Positions 47,897 to 57,142 are shown, counted from the stretch's first letter. The stretch is DNA of 64,000 bases from Bombella pluederhausensis (GCF_026385525.1 NZ_JANIDY010000001.1:744001-808000), one strand, 5' to 3'. Numbers and translations are program-made. Notes: a model not told the origin generated them from the sequence alone.

Positions 47897-48218
47897 ACAG
47901 AACAGCACGCATCCCGATCCGACAGGTCAGCTCACGACACTCAGGGAACGGATCGACAATATTGATGCAGCCCTGATCTACATGCTGGCTGAGCGTTTCC
48001 GCTGCACCAACGATGTAGGAAAGCTAAAAGCCGCTTTCCAGCTGCCCGCCTGTGATCCAACCCGTGAAAAAGAGCAACTGACACGCTTGCATGCTCTGGC
48101 AAAGGATTCAGGGCTGGATGTTACCTTCACCGAAAAGTTTTTTGCGTTTCTGGTTGGCCACGTCATCGCCAATCATGAGGCGATTGCCGCAGAACATAGC
48201 CCAGAATCTGATAGTTAA
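47886..48218 (+). CDS. Chorismate mutase type II (AroQ)
   Basis: Small helical protein of 110 residues with the AroQ pattern LRERIDNIDAALIYMLAERF and the conserved VGKLKAAFQLPACDPTRE segment. It converts chorismate to prephenate for phenylalanine and tyrosine. The ATG at 47886 lies inside the phosphoesterase gene. No fused prephenate dehydratase or dehydrogenase domain is present. Confidence 0.88.
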   Translation: MTSKQNSTHPDPTGQLTTLRERIDNIDAALIYMLAERFRCTNDVGKLKAAFQLPACDPTREKEQLTRLHALAKDSGLDVTFTEKFFAFLVGHVIANHEAIAAEHSPESDS

Positions 48219-48260
48219 ATCCGTCAGGTGAGTGTTTTAATCTATTCTACCTATTAAACA

Positions 48261-48292
48261 TATAAATTAACCTTATTTATTTATTTTTCTAT
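48261..48292 (+). promoter_or_regulatory. Conserved upstream element of sldBA copy 1
   Basis: A 32-nt AT-rich element starting TATAAATTAAC and ending TATTTTTCTAT matches 50997-51028 at 27 of 32 positions, with nearly the same distance (about 46 versus 45 nt) to the ribosome binding site. It probably contains the promoter or a regulator site. The surrounding 131-nt gap has no gene. Confidence 0.55.
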
Positions 48293-48349
48293 CTCCTGAA
48301 AGTGGGATCATAGTTATCGCATGGTTTCTGCTAGACTGGAGATAGCACT

Positions 48350-48730
48350 GTGTTGTCGTCATCTTCTTCCAGACCGAAACTAGGAGCAGCAGGCTTAGTC
48401 ACTTACGCCCTTGCCCTGCTGATCCTGTTATTCGGCCTTTATTTCGTCATCTTTGGCACGTGGCTCATCTTTCTGGGTGGGTCTTGGTACTATACTTTGT
48501 GCGGTATTCTGCTTTGTGCCTCTGGTGTCTATCTCTTTCGTCAGGATACTTTAGGGGCGTGGCTCTACCTCCTCGCCTGGGCCCTGACAATTCCATGGAC
48601 AATCTATGAAGTCGGCTTCGACTTCTGGGGATGGCTGCCCCGCCTCTTTGGCCCTTCGCTGCTCGCCATCGCCGTTGCTGCTTGCCTGCCTCACCTTCTT
48701 CGCATCCAGAAGGAAAACTCCAATGCGTAA
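48350..48730 (+). CDS. sldB: PQQ-dependent polyol (glycerol/sorbitol) dehydrogenase small membrane subunit, copy 1
   Basis: Membrane protein of 126 residues with four predicted hydrophobic segments (about 17-37, 40-60, 66-84, 92-115), matching SldB, which corresponds to the N-terminal membrane domain of glucose dehydrogenase. It anchors the SldA catalytic subunit and passes electrons to ubiquinone. GTG start, with ACTGGAGA upstream. It overlaps sldA by 8 nt. Lengths match Gluconobacter SldB (126). Confidence 0.85.
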   Translation: MLSSSSSRPKLGAAGLVTYALALLILLFGLYFVIFGTWLIFLGGSWYYTLCGILLCASGVYLFRQDTLGAWLYLLAWALTIPWTIYEVGFDFWGWLPRLFGPSLLAIAVAACLPHLLRIQKENSNA

Positions 48731-50927
48731 TCAGGCCTATCTCCTTGGTGTTCTGCTGGCTGGAACCATTCTGGGAGCCACATTGCCGGGCCATACAGCG
48801 TGGGCACAGATTCCTCCTTCACAAGAAACACCCGGCCCGGACAATGATGCTGCCACTGCGGAGCAAACAGCTTCCAGCATCTATCACGATCCAGCGCCCG
48901 ATACGCCACAGGCTCCCGGCGTGAATGCCGCCAACCTGCCGGATATCGATGAGCTCCCCATCGACCAGCTCCCGCAGGCTGTCCCGCAGGAAAGCGCTAA
49001 CCCCAAGCCGGAGGACTGGCCAGCTTATGGGCGTGATGACCAGGCAACACGTTATTCACCCCTGACACAGATCACGCCGGAAAATGTCGGGCAACTGAAG
49101 CGGGCATTTATCTATCATACAGGCAGCCTCCCGCCGAAAGGCAAACCCAACAAATGGGCCGCCGAAACAACTCCCATCAAGGTTGGTGATTCGCTTTATC
49201 TCTGCTCCGCCACCAACGACATGATGCGCGTTGATGCTGCTACAGGTGAAGAAAAATGGCACTTCCATGCCCATGAGAGCTATGACGCCATTCCCTATAC
49301 AGCAGCGTGTAAGGCTGTCACCTATTATACGTCCTCAACAGCGGCAGAAGGCCAGCCATGCCATAACCGCATCATTGAATCAACACTTGATAACCGGCTG
49401 ATCGCCGTTGATGCTGAAGATGGCAAGCTCTGCGAGGCCTTCGGCCATGGGGGGCAGGTCAATCTCATGCAGGGTATGGGATGGTCCGTTCCCGGCTTCG
49501 TAGCCATGACAACGGCACCGCCTATCATTAATGGCGTGATTGTCGTCAATCATGAAGTGCTGGATGGCCAGCGCCGCTGGGCCCCTTCAGGGGTTATCCG
49601 GGGCTATGATGCTGAGAGCGGTAAGTTCCTCTGGGCATGGGATGTCAACAACCCGGACAACCACCACCAGCCCGACAAGGACCATTATTATAGCCGTGGT
49701 ACGCCGAACTCATGGGCGGCCATGACAGGCGATAATGCCCTCGGGTTAGTTTATGTCCCCACCGGCAACTCTGCTGCTGACTATTACAGCGCCATGAGAA
49801 GCGAGGCCGAGAATAAAGTATCCTCTGCTGTTGTGGCACTTGATGTCCGTACGGGTGAACCGCGCTGGGTCTTCCAGACGGTTCACAAGGACGTCTGGGA
49901 CTATGATATCGGCTCACAGGCAACCCTGTTCGATTACCATGCTGATGATGGCAGTATTATCCCCGCCCTCATCATGCCTACAAAACGGGGACAGACCTTC
50001 ATTCTGGACCGCAGAACAGGCAAGCCTCTGCCAGACTTCCCTGTCGTGGAAAAACCAGCGCCTAGCCCCGGCTTTGTTGAAGGTGACCCACGAGCACCGA
50101 CACAGCCATGGTCTCCGGGCGTTCCTCGCCTTGGCATCCCCAAAATGACGGAAGCCAATACATGGGGTATCTCACCATTGGATCAGCTGGCCTGTCGCAT
50201 CAAGTTCCGCCGGGCCCATTATGTTGGTGAATTCACGCCCCCCACCATCAAACAGCCGTGGCTCGAATATCCCGGCTATAATGGCGGCAGCGACTGGGGG
50301 AGCATTTCCTATAACCCCCAGACGGGCATTATGTTGGCTAACTGGAGCATTCTGCCCATGTATGACCAGCTTGTGAGCCGTAAAAAAGCTGACAAAATGG
50401 GGCTGATCCCCATTGATTCGCCGCAGTACAATCCCGGCGCCGGTGGTGCGGAAGGAAATGGCGCACAGGCCCAGACACCCTATGGTATCGTTGTCACACC
50501 CTACTGGAACAGCTTTACGCAGATCATGTGCAATGAGCCTCCTTACGGCATGATTGCGGCCATTGATCTGAAAGCACACAAGGTTCTGTGGCAGAAGCCT
50601 CTAGGTACGGCTCGTGCCAATGGTCCATGGGGATTACCGACCGGCCTGCCCCTGACAATCGGAACACCTAACAATGGTGGTTCTGTCATGACGGCTGGTG
50701 GATTGGCCTTCATCGGGGCTTCAACGGATAACCAGATCCACGCCATCGACCTGAAGACTGGTAAAACACTCTGGAGCGATGTGCTGCCTGGTGGCGGGCA
50801 AGCTAATGCCATGACCTATGCCGTCAATGGGCGCCAGTATGTTGCCATCATGGCAGGGGGGCATCACTTCATGCGCAGTCCTGTTTCAGATGCGCTCGTT
50901 GTTTACGCCCTTCCAGAGAAAAAATGA
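48723..50927 (+). CDS. sldA: PQQ-dependent polyol (glycerol/sorbitol) dehydrogenase large subunit, copy 1
   Basis: Periplasmic quinoprotein of 734 residues with a signal peptide cleaved after AWA (about residue 28). The eight-bladed propeller shows tryptophan-docking repeats (for example ATGEEKWHFH, RTGEPRWVFQ, KTGKTLWSD and the end motif LPGGGQANAMTY). Members oxidise glycerol, sorbitol, mannitol, arabitol or gluconate in the periplasm. The N- and C-terminal thirds are almost identical to copy 2, while the linker after the signal peptide and a central-late stretch (about 480-620) differ. The substrate cannot be fixed from sequence. Confidence 0.85.
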   Translation: MRNQAYLLGVLLAGTILGATLPGHTAWAQIPPSQETPGPDNDAATAEQTASSIYHDPAPDTPQAPGVNAANLPDIDELPIDQLPQAVPQESANPKPEDWPAYGRDDQATRYSPLTQITPENVGQLKRAFIYHTGSLPPKGKPNKWAAETTPIKVGDSLYLCSATNDMMRVDAATGEEKWHFHAHESYDAIPYTAACKAVTYYTSSTAAEGQPCHNRIIESTLDNRLIAVDAEDGKLCEAFGHGGQVNLMQGMGWSVPGFVAMTTAPPIINGVIVVNHEVLDGQRRWAPSGVIRGYDAESGKFLWAWDVNNPDNHHQPDKDHYYSRGTPNSWAAMTGDNALGLVYVPTGNSAADYYSAMRSEAENKVSSAVVALDVRTGEPRWVFQTVHKDVWDYDIGSQATLFDYHADDGSIIPALIMPTKRGQTFILDRRTGKPLPDFPVVEKPAPSPGFVEGDPRAPTQPWSPGVPRLGIPKMTEANTWGISPLDQLACRIKFRRAHYVGEFTPPTIKQPWLEYPGYNGGSDWGSISYNPQTGIMLANWSILPMYDQLVSRKKADKMGLIPIDSPQYNPGAGGAEGNGAQAQTPYGIVVTPYWNSFTQIMCNEPPYGMIAAIDLKAHKVLWQKPLGTARANGPWGLPTGLPLTIGTPNNGGSVMTAGGLAFIGASTDNQIHAIDLKTGKTLWSDVLPGGGQANAMTYAVNGRQYVAIMAGGHHFMRSPVSDALVVYALPEKK

Positions 50928-50936
50928 TAAGTTCTT

Positions 50937-50972
50937 TACATATATCTGCCCTAAAAAGGGCAGATATATGTA
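50937..50972 (+). terminator. Long hairpin after sldA copy 1
   Basis: A 15-bp perfect stem (TACATATATCTGCCC and its complement) around TAAAAA begins 9 nt after the sldA stop. No T-run follows. It is unique to this gap and absent after copy 2, which has different hairpins. Confidence 0.6.
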
Positions 50973-50996
50973 TTAACAAGTATATCCTATAAAATA

Positions 50997-51028
50997 TATA
51001 AATTAACTTCATCTAACTATTTTTCTAT
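50997..51028 (+). promoter_or_regulatory. Conserved upstream element of sldBA copy 2
   Basis: Counterpart of 48261-48292 (27 of 32 positions equal), lying about 45 nt before the GGAG of sldB copy 2. Its preservation while the flanking gap diverged suggests function. Confidence 0.55.
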
Positions 51029-51085
51029 TCCTTCCTCCTTGTCTCATAGTCGTGGAACGACCTCTATTCGACTGGAGACAATATT

Positions 51086-51460
51086 GTGCAGTCACGTTCT
51101 ACTCCAACATGGAGTCCCGTTTCCCTGGCCCTTTGGGCTCTTGCGTTACTAATTTTATTATTCGGCCTTTATTTCGTCATTTTTGGCACATGGCTCATCA
51201 TTCTAGGTGGGTCTTTGTACTACACTTTGTGCGGTATTCTGCTCTGCGCCTCTGGTGTCTATCTTTTCCGCCGGGACGTTCTGGGGGCATGGCTTTACCT
51301 CCTCGCCTGGGTCCTGACAATTCCATGGACAATCTATGAAGTCGGCTTCGACTTCTGGGGATGGCTGCCCCGCCTCTTTGGCCCTTCGCTGCTCGCCATC
51401 GCCGTTGCCGCCTGCCTACCCCACCTTCTCCGCCTTCAGAAGGAAAACTTCAATGCGTAA
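51086..51460 (+). CDS. sldB: PQQ-dependent polyol dehydrogenase small membrane subunit, copy 2
   Basis: Protein of 124 residues closely matching copy 1. The first 18 residues differ entirely and the rest is nearly identical, including YEVGFDFWGWLPRLFGPSLL. GTG start with ACTGGAGA upstream as in copy 1. It overlaps the second sldA by 8 nt. Confidence 0.85.
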   Translation: MQSRSTPTWSPVSLALWALALLILLFGLYFVIFGTWLIILGGSLYYTLCGILLCASGVYLFRRDVLGAWLYLLAWVLTIPWTIYEVGFDFWGWLPRLFGPSLLAIAVAACLPHLLRLQKENFNA

Positions 51461-53624
51461 TCAGGCCTATCTCTTTGGTGTTCTGCTGACCGGAACCATT
51501 CTGGGAACCGCATCGCCGGGCCATACAGCGTGGGCACAAAGCAACGCATCCTCAGAAACAATAGCCTCCAGCATCTATCAAGATCCAGCGCCCGATACGC
51601 CACAGGCTCCCGGCGTGAATGCCGCCAACCTGCCGGATATTGATGAGCTCCCCATCGACCAGCTCCCGCAGGCTGTCCCGCAGGAAAGCGCTAATCCCAA
51701 GCCGGAGGACTGGCCAGCTTATGGGCGTGATGACCAGGCAACACGTTATTCACCCCTGACGCAGATTACGCCGGAAAATGTCGGACAGTTAAAGCGAGCG
51801 TTCGTCTATCATACAGGTGTTCTCCCTCCAAAAGGCAAGCTCAACCGGCTAGCTGCCGAGATGACCCCCATCAAGGTTGGTGATTCGCTTTATCTCTGCT
51901 CCGCCACCAACGATATGATGCGCATTGATGCTGCTACAGGTGAAGAAAAATGGCACTTCCATGCTCATGAGAGCTATGACGCCATTCCTTTCACATCCGC
52001 ATGTCGGTCCGTCACCTACTATACGTCCTCCACGGCGGCAGAAGGCCAGCCATGCCATAACCGTATCATTGAGGGGACATTGGATAACCGGCTGATCGCC
52101 GTTGATGCTGAAGATGGCAAGCTCTGCGAGGCCTTCGGCCATGGGGGGCAGGTCAATCTCATGCAGGGTATGGGATGGTCCGTTCCCCGCTTTGTTGGTG
52201 TGACAAGCCCTGCTCCCATCATCAATGGCGTGATTGTCGTCAATCATGAGGTGCTGGATGGCCAGCGCCGCTGGGCTCCCTCAGGGGTCATCCGAGGCTA
52301 TGATGCTGAAAGTGGTAAGTTCCTCTGGGCATGGGATGTCAACAACCCGGACAATCACCATCAACCCGACAAGGATCATTATTACAGCCGTGGCACGCCA
52401 AATTCATGGACTGCCATGACAGGCGATAACGCTCTTGGGCTAGTCTATGTCCCCACCGGCAACTCTGCGGCTGACTATTACAGCGCCATGAGAAGCGAGG
52501 CTGAAAATAAGGTATCCTCTGCTGTCGTGGCACTTGATGTCCGTACGGGTGAACCGCGCTGGGTTTTCCAGACAGTTCACAAGGATGTCTGGGACTATGA
52601 TATCGGCTCACAGGCCACCCTGTTCGACTATCATGCTGATGATGGCAGCGTCATCCCCGCCCTCATCATGCCCACAAAGCGGGGACAGACCTTTATTCTG
52701 GACCGCAGAACAGGCAAGCCGCTGCCAGACTTCCCTGTCGTGGAAAAACCGGCGCCTCATCCCGGGGTTGTGCCAGATGACCCACGGGAGCCAACTCAGC
52801 CATGGTCGGTTGGCGTGCCACGCCTCGGTTTCCCCGATCTGACAGAAGCCGATATGTGGGGCCTCTCACCGCTGGATCAGCTGGCCTGCCGCATCAAGTT
52901 CCGCCGTGCTCATTATGTTGGTGAATTCACACCGCCCACCATCAAGCAGCCATGGATTGAAGACCCAGGCTATAATGGTGGAACCGACTGGGGTAGTATT
53001 TCCTATAACCCTCAGACAGGCATCATGCTGGCCAACTGGAATAACGTCCCCATGTATGACCAGCTCGTAAGCCGTGAAAAAGCAGACCAGCTGAAGCTGA
53101 TACCAGTCGATGTACCCGAATATACACCTCGTCATGGTATAACGGCCGGTAATGCCGCACAGGCTCAGACACCATATGGCGCCCTTGTCGGGCCTTTCTG
53201 GAACGAATTCACGAGGGTCATGTGCAACGCCCCCCCTTACGGCATGATTACGGCCATTGATCTGAAAGCACACAAGGTTCTGTGGCAAAAACCATTCGGC
53301 TCAGCCCGTGCTAACGGCCCATGGGGATTACCAACCGGCCTACCCCTGACAATCGGAACACCTAACAATGGCGGCTCTGTCATGACGGCTGGTGGATTGG
53401 CCTTCATCGGGGCTTCAACGGATAACCAGATCCACGCCATTGACCTGAAGACCGGGAAAACACTCTGGACAGACGTACTACCCGGCGGTGGACAGGCCAA
53501 TACCATGACCTATGCCGTCAATGGACGCCAGTATGTCGCCATCATGGCAGGCGGACACCATCTGATGGGCACCCCCGTCTCTGATGCGCTGGTCGTTTAT
53601 GCCCTGCCAGAGCAGAAGAAATGA
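51453..53624 (+). CDS. sldA: PQQ-dependent polyol dehydrogenase large subunit, copy 2
   Basis: Protein of 723 residues with signal peptide ending AWAQ. Shares long identical runs with copy 1 in the first and last thirds. It lacks about 11 residues of the proline-rich linker after the signal peptide and differs near 470-600, including VDVPEYTPRHGITAGN where copy 1 has IDSPQYNPGAGGAEGN, a region near the active-site funnel in quinoproteins. The difference could alter substrate range. Two hairpins follow the gene. Confidence 0.85.
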   Translation: MRNQAYLFGVLLTGTILGTASPGHTAWAQSNASSETIASSIYQDPAPDTPQAPGVNAANLPDIDELPIDQLPQAVPQESANPKPEDWPAYGRDDQATRYSPLTQITPENVGQLKRAFVYHTGVLPPKGKLNRLAAEMTPIKVGDSLYLCSATNDMMRIDAATGEEKWHFHAHESYDAIPFTSACRSVTYYTSSTAAEGQPCHNRIIEGTLDNRLIAVDAEDGKLCEAFGHGGQVNLMQGMGWSVPRFVGVTSPAPIINGVIVVNHEVLDGQRRWAPSGVIRGYDAESGKFLWAWDVNNPDNHHQPDKDHYYSRGTPNSWTAMTGDNALGLVYVPTGNSAADYYSAMRSEAENKVSSAVVALDVRTGEPRWVFQTVHKDVWDYDIGSQATLFDYHADDGSVIPALIMPTKRGQTFILDRRTGKPLPDFPVVEKPAPHPGVVPDDPREPTQPWSVGVPRLGFPDLTEADMWGLSPLDQLACRIKFRRAHYVGEFTPPTIKQPWIEDPGYNGGTDWGSISYNPQTGIMLANWNNVPMYDQLVSREKADQLKLIPVDVPEYTPRHGITAGNAAQAQTPYGALVGPFWNEFTRVMCNAPPYGMITAIDLKAHKVLWQKPFGSARANGPWGLPTGLPLTIGTPNNGGSVMTAGGLAFIGASTDNQIHAIDLKTGKTLWTDVLPGGGQANTMTYAVNGRQYVAIMAGGHHLMGTPVSDALVVYALPEQKK

Positions 53625-53632
53625 ACCATCCC

Positions 53633-53667
53633 CTTCCAGCTGCCTCAGCCCCTCAGGCAGCTGGAAG
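53633..53667 (+). terminator. Hairpin 1 after sldA copy 2
   Basis: CTTCCAGCTGCCT pairs perfectly with AGGCAGCTGGAAG around a 9-nt loop, 9 nt after the stop. It is followed by an A-rich run rather than T. Confidence 0.55.
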
Positions 53668-53681
53668 ACAAAACAAAAAAT

Positions 53682-53715
53682 AACGGAGCCTCACAAGGTA
53701 GGGGCTCCGTTTCTT
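53682..53715. terminator. Hairpin 2, bidirectional terminator
   Basis: AACGGAGCC pairs with GGCTCCGTT, followed by TTTCTT on the plus strand and by TTATTTTTTGTTTTG-like sequence on the minus. It separates sldA copy 2 from the convergent small gene at 53735. Confidence 0.75.
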
Positions 53716-53734
53716 ATCCGGCAGAAAACAATTT

Positions 53735-53989
53735 TCAGCGCTGATTGGTCGGCGGGCAATCACAGCCACGCGTGGGAGCATTAGAGCGCCGAATGATGTG
53801 ATGATCGATCCACTCTGATACGAGAAGCCGGGCCTCCGGAAGGGATGATTCCGGGTGATGTATCCGGTACAGAGTGGTGCAGGCTGCAAAGATTTTCATC
53901 TCACTCTGCCCCATGTCATGCAGTTCCTGATACGCTGTAATTACGGCGCGTTCGCATTTACGCCCGATATGACCGGTATCAACTTTCAT
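53735..53989 (-). CDS. Small hypothetical protein
   Basis: Protein of 84 residues that I do not recognise. It has no signal peptide or membrane segment, a helical middle (CERAVITAYQELHDMGQSE, MKIFAACTTLYRIHHPESS) and a C-terminal tail with CDCPP. It is probably real: a GAGG site lies about 10 nt before the ATG, and it is bounded by a terminator at 53682-53715 and a 205-nt gap. Function unknown. Confidence 0.6.
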   Translation of the reverse strand: MKVDTGHIGRKCERAVITAYQELHDMGQSEMKIFAACTTLYRIHHPESSLPEARLLVSEWIDHHIIRRSNAPTRGCDCPPTNQR

Positions 53990-54194
53990 ATATCATAACC
54001 TCTACGATACCCTGCATTCCTAGGGAAAAACCCTCTACAAGGGAGGGGAAAAACTTTCATTATCCCTATCAATAACAGAGTAAAGCGTCACCAATAAGAG
54101 AATGGGCAAAAAAGGCATCTTTGCCCTACCCCTCTCCCCTTCTAACGGGTAGATGTCTCCAAAGGAACCATTTTTCGAAATTACGGAGAGAATA

Positions 54195-54938
54195 ATGCCT
54201 GCATCTGGCACAGCATCCAATCTGGGCATCCGCCCCACACAGTGGGACCGTGATGCTGCGCTGACAACGGCGCGCATTCTTCTGGAAATCAAGGCCATCA
54301 ACTTCCGCCCCAGCGAGCCCTACACACTGACCTCCGGCTGGAAGTCCCCGGTCTATATCGACTGCCGCAAGATCATCTTCTTCCCCCGCGCCCGCAAAAA
54401 GCTGATGGAACTGGCTGTTGAAAAAATCGGCCGCCATATCGGCTATGAGAGCATTGACGCCGTGGTGGGTGGTGAGACGGCGGGTATCCCCTTCTCCGCA
54501 TGGATCGCCGACCGGCTGATGACGCCAATGGCCTATGTCCGCAAAAAACCCAAAGGGTTTGGCCGCAATGCGCAGATCGAAGGTGATGTGCCGGAGGGTA
54601 TGCGCACCCTGCTGGTGGAAGACCTGACAACAGATGGCGCCTCCAAGATCCGCTTTGCCAATGCTCTGCGTGAGGCCGGGGCTATTGTGGACCATACGTT
54701 TGTTGTCTTCTTCTATGGCGTCTTCCCCGGTGCACAGAAGACCCTTCAGGACATGGGCATCAGCCTGCATGCCCTCTGCACATGGTGGGACGTTCTGGAA
54801 GCCTGTGCAGATGGCCAGTATTTCTCCGCCGAGGATAGTGCTGAAGTCCGCCGCTTCCTTGAAGACCCATGCAGCTGGTCCAAAGCCCATGGCGGCGTTG
54901 GCAGTGCAGAAGAAGCTCTTGCCTTCAAACGCGGCTGA
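54195..54938 (+). CDS. pyrE: Orotate phosphoribosyltransferase
   Basis: Protein of 247 residues that makes orotidine monophosphate from orotate and PRPP. The PRPP motif LLVEDLTTDGASK and the substrate region YTLTSGWKSPVYIDCRK are present. The start at 54195 follows GGAG by about 6 nt. The leader from 53990 contains a small hairpin (GGGCAAA/TTTGCCC at 54104-54126). Confidence 0.95.
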   Translation: MPASGTASNLGIRPTQWDRDAALTTARILLEIKAINFRPSEPYTLTSGWKSPVYIDCRKIIFFPRARKKLMELAVEKIGRHIGYESIDAVVGGETAGIPFSAWIADRLMTPMAYVRKKPKGFGRNAQIEGDVPEGMRTLLVEDLTTDGASKIRFANALREAGAIVDHTFVVFFYGVFPGAQKTLQDMGISLHALCTWWDVLEACADGQYFSAEDSAEVRRFLEDPCSWSKAHGGVGSAEEALAFKRG

Positions 54939-55040
54939 TCGTTTCGACTCTCCGTAATCTCTGAAAACAGGGGAAAGAGGACAACAGCTCGTTTCTTCTT
55001 TCCCCGTCTGACAATGCCCCACAACCCAAAAGGCAGCCCC

Positions 55041-55865
55041 ATGCCGATCTCATCTTCCTCCCGTATTCTGGTATTTGATTCCGGCATCGGAGGGCTGGGG
55101 GTTGTTCAGGCATTACGCAGTCTGGCCCCATCCCTGACTATTGATTATCTCGCCGATACGGCGCTCTTTCCCTATGGTGAGCAGCCAGATGATCTTTTAC
55201 GGGAACGCATTGCCAAACTTATCTGTCAGGCCTGTGAGCATCTAAAGCCTTCGCTGGTCATTATTGCCTGCAATACAGCCAGCACACTTGCCCTGCCCAT
55301 TCTACGGGAAAAACTGACACTCCCTATTGTAGGATGTGTTCCGCCTGTTCGCTGGGCTGGGCGGGTCTCCAACAGCCGGACCATCGGCCTTCTAGCCACC
55401 AGCGCCACAGCACGGCGCCCCTATCTGAAACAACTTCATGAGGATTTCGCCGCTGACTGCAAGCTGATCGTGCATGGTTCCCGTCATCTGGCCAACATGG
55501 CCGAACGGGCCTTCAGAGGGGAACAAGTCGCCCCTGATGAAGTACAGCATGAACTGGCCTGCCTGTTCGAGCAGCCCAACGGACACGACATTGATACGGT
55601 AGGACTGGGCTGCACGCATTACACATTCCTGCTGCCCTATTTTCAGCGCCTTGGGCCAGCAGGCATCATGTGGCTGGACCCTGCCCCGGCAGTTGCCCAA
55701 CAGGCCCTCCGGCGATTGGAAGATACGGCGGAATCTCCGCCACTCTCGGACCTTCCATTACCATCAGACCGTTTTTTCCTGACGGCAGCACCGGCAGAAG
55801 GGCAGGACCTCGCCAGCCATATAGCATGGCTGGGCTTCACCAATGGCTGGCAGATTTTCTCTTAA
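55041..55865 (+). CDS. murI: Glutamate racemase
   Basis: Protein of 274 residues making D-glutamate for peptidoglycan. The first catalytic cysteine is in IIACNTAST and the second in GLGCTHYTFL; VFDSGIGGLGV is the N-terminal signature. An alternative ATG lies at 55014. Its stop overlaps the end of the convergent ispB by 4 nt. Confidence 0.95.
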   Translation: MPISSSSRILVFDSGIGGLGVVQALRSLAPSLTIDYLADTALFPYGEQPDDLLRERIAKLICQACEHLKPSLVIIACNTASTLALPILREKLTLPIVGCVPPVRWAGRVSNSRTIGLLATSATARRPYLKQLHEDFAADCKLIVHGSRHLANMAERAFRGEQVAPDEVQHELACLFEQPNGHDIDTVGLGCTHYTFLLPYFQRLGPAGIMWLDPAPAVAQQALRRLEDTAESPPLSDLPLPSDRFFLTAAPAEGQDLASHIAWLGFTNGWQIFS

Positions 55866-56872
55866 CGGGCCCGTTCAACCGTATAAAGCACCGTCTCACG
55901 CAGAAGATTCTTCAGATGGCTTTCCGGGAAACAGGCCAAAGCCTCCACCGCTTTTCCGGCATAATCACGAGCACGTTCAATCGTAATACGAATAGCGTCT
56001 GTCCGGGCAATGATCTCCAGAGCATGAGGCAAATCTGCCTCCTCCTGCTCATTATCCTCAATCACACGCTTCCAGAACTGACGTTCTTCTTCCGTACCCT
56101 GTTCGTAGGCTGCCAGCACAGGAAGGGTGATTTTACCTTCACGGAAATCATCCCCTACGGTCTTGCCCAGAACCTGCTGATCGGCAGCATAATCCAGCGC
56201 ATCATCCACCAGCTGGAAGGCCATGCCTAGATTGGTACCATACTGCTCCAGAGCCAGCTCTGCCTCACGGTCATGCTGCGCAACTACAGCCCCAACCCGA
56301 CAGGCTGCAGCAAACAGAGCCGCCGTCTTGCCGTGAATCACTTCCAGATAGCGCTCAATCGGTGTTGAAAGGTCGTTCTGCGTGGACATCTGCAGAACTT
56401 CACCTTCCGCAATGGTTGCTGAAGCTGCCGACAGAATAGCCATGACTTCCAGAGAGCCATCAGCCGTCATCAACTGGAACGAACGTGCAAACAGGAAGTC
56501 TCCCACCAGCACGGACGCCTTATTCCCAAACAGCGCATTGGCCGAGGCCATGCCACGCCGCAAGGTGCTTTCATCCACAACATCATCGTGCAGCAATGTC
56601 GCCGTATGGATGAACTCCACACAGGCCGCCAGACCGATATGACGCTTCTGCCCCTCCTTCTCCCCGTATCCACAGAGACGAGCCGAAGCAAGCGTAAGCA
56701 GAGGGCGCAGGCGCTTCCCGCCAGCAGCCACAAGATGCGCACCGAGCTGAGGAATGAGGGGAACAGAGCTCTGCATCCTGTCGATGATGGCCTGATTACA
56801 GGCAACCATATCATCAGCAAGATAGGCTGAGAGGGCCTTGAGGGCATCCTCCCCTCTGACCTCTTTATTCAT
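55862..56872 (-). CDS. ispB: Polyprenyl diphosphate synthase (ubiquinone side chain)
   Basis: Protein of about 336 residues that builds the long isoprenoid tail of ubiquinone. Both aspartate-rich motifs are present: LLHDDVVDES and FQLVDDALDYAAD; GGKRLRPLLTLASARL and the HTATLL segment are also typical. The start at 56872 follows GTGGGG; ATGs at 56953 and 56989 are less likely, giving a non-conserved tail. The 270-nt gap to nrdB shows no gene. Confidence 0.92.
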   Translation of the reverse strand: MNKEVRGEDALKALSAYLADDMVACNQAIIDRMQSSVPLIPQLGAHLVAAGGKRLRPLLTLASARLCGYGEKEGQKRHIGLAACVEFIHTATLLHDDVVDESTLRRGMASANALFGNKASVLVGDFLFARSFQLMTADGSLEVMAILSAASATIAEGEVLQMSTQNDLSTPIERYLEVIHGKTAALFAAACRVGAVVAQHDREAELALEQYGTNLGMAFQLVDDALDYAADQQVLGKTVGDDFREGKITLPVLAAYEQGTEEERQFWKRVIEDNEQEEADLPHALEIIARTDAIRITIERARDYAGKAVEALACFPESHLKNLLRETVLYTVERAR

Positions 56873-57142
56873 AGCCCCACCGCCGGATGCAACAGATGGC
56901 TCTGATGAGGAAGAAACCAAAACGCACAACTCCAGTTCTGCCCCCTCTATCATATCAGAGTTGGCAGTTTTGGAAGGCCATACCCCCACTGCACCATCTC
57001 CTTACCGGAAACTTTGGCCGTGGGGCTACGCCCTTCCCTGATTAGAAAACAGTTCCACTCATATGAGCAGCAATAGAGGTATGGTCAAGACAGCTTTCCC
57101 CATAAACCGCTCAAATGACAGGTATTTTCTCAGCGTCCCACC

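Noticed and set aside
54104-54126. Small hairpin in the pyrE leader considered as an attenuator
   Set aside because: A 7-bp stem without T-run, leader peptide or alternative pairing is too little to call regulation.
54126-55022. Open frame of 298 codons on the minus strand opposite pyrE
   Set aside because: pyrE has an intact PRPP motif and a good ribosome binding site; the opposite frame has no family match.
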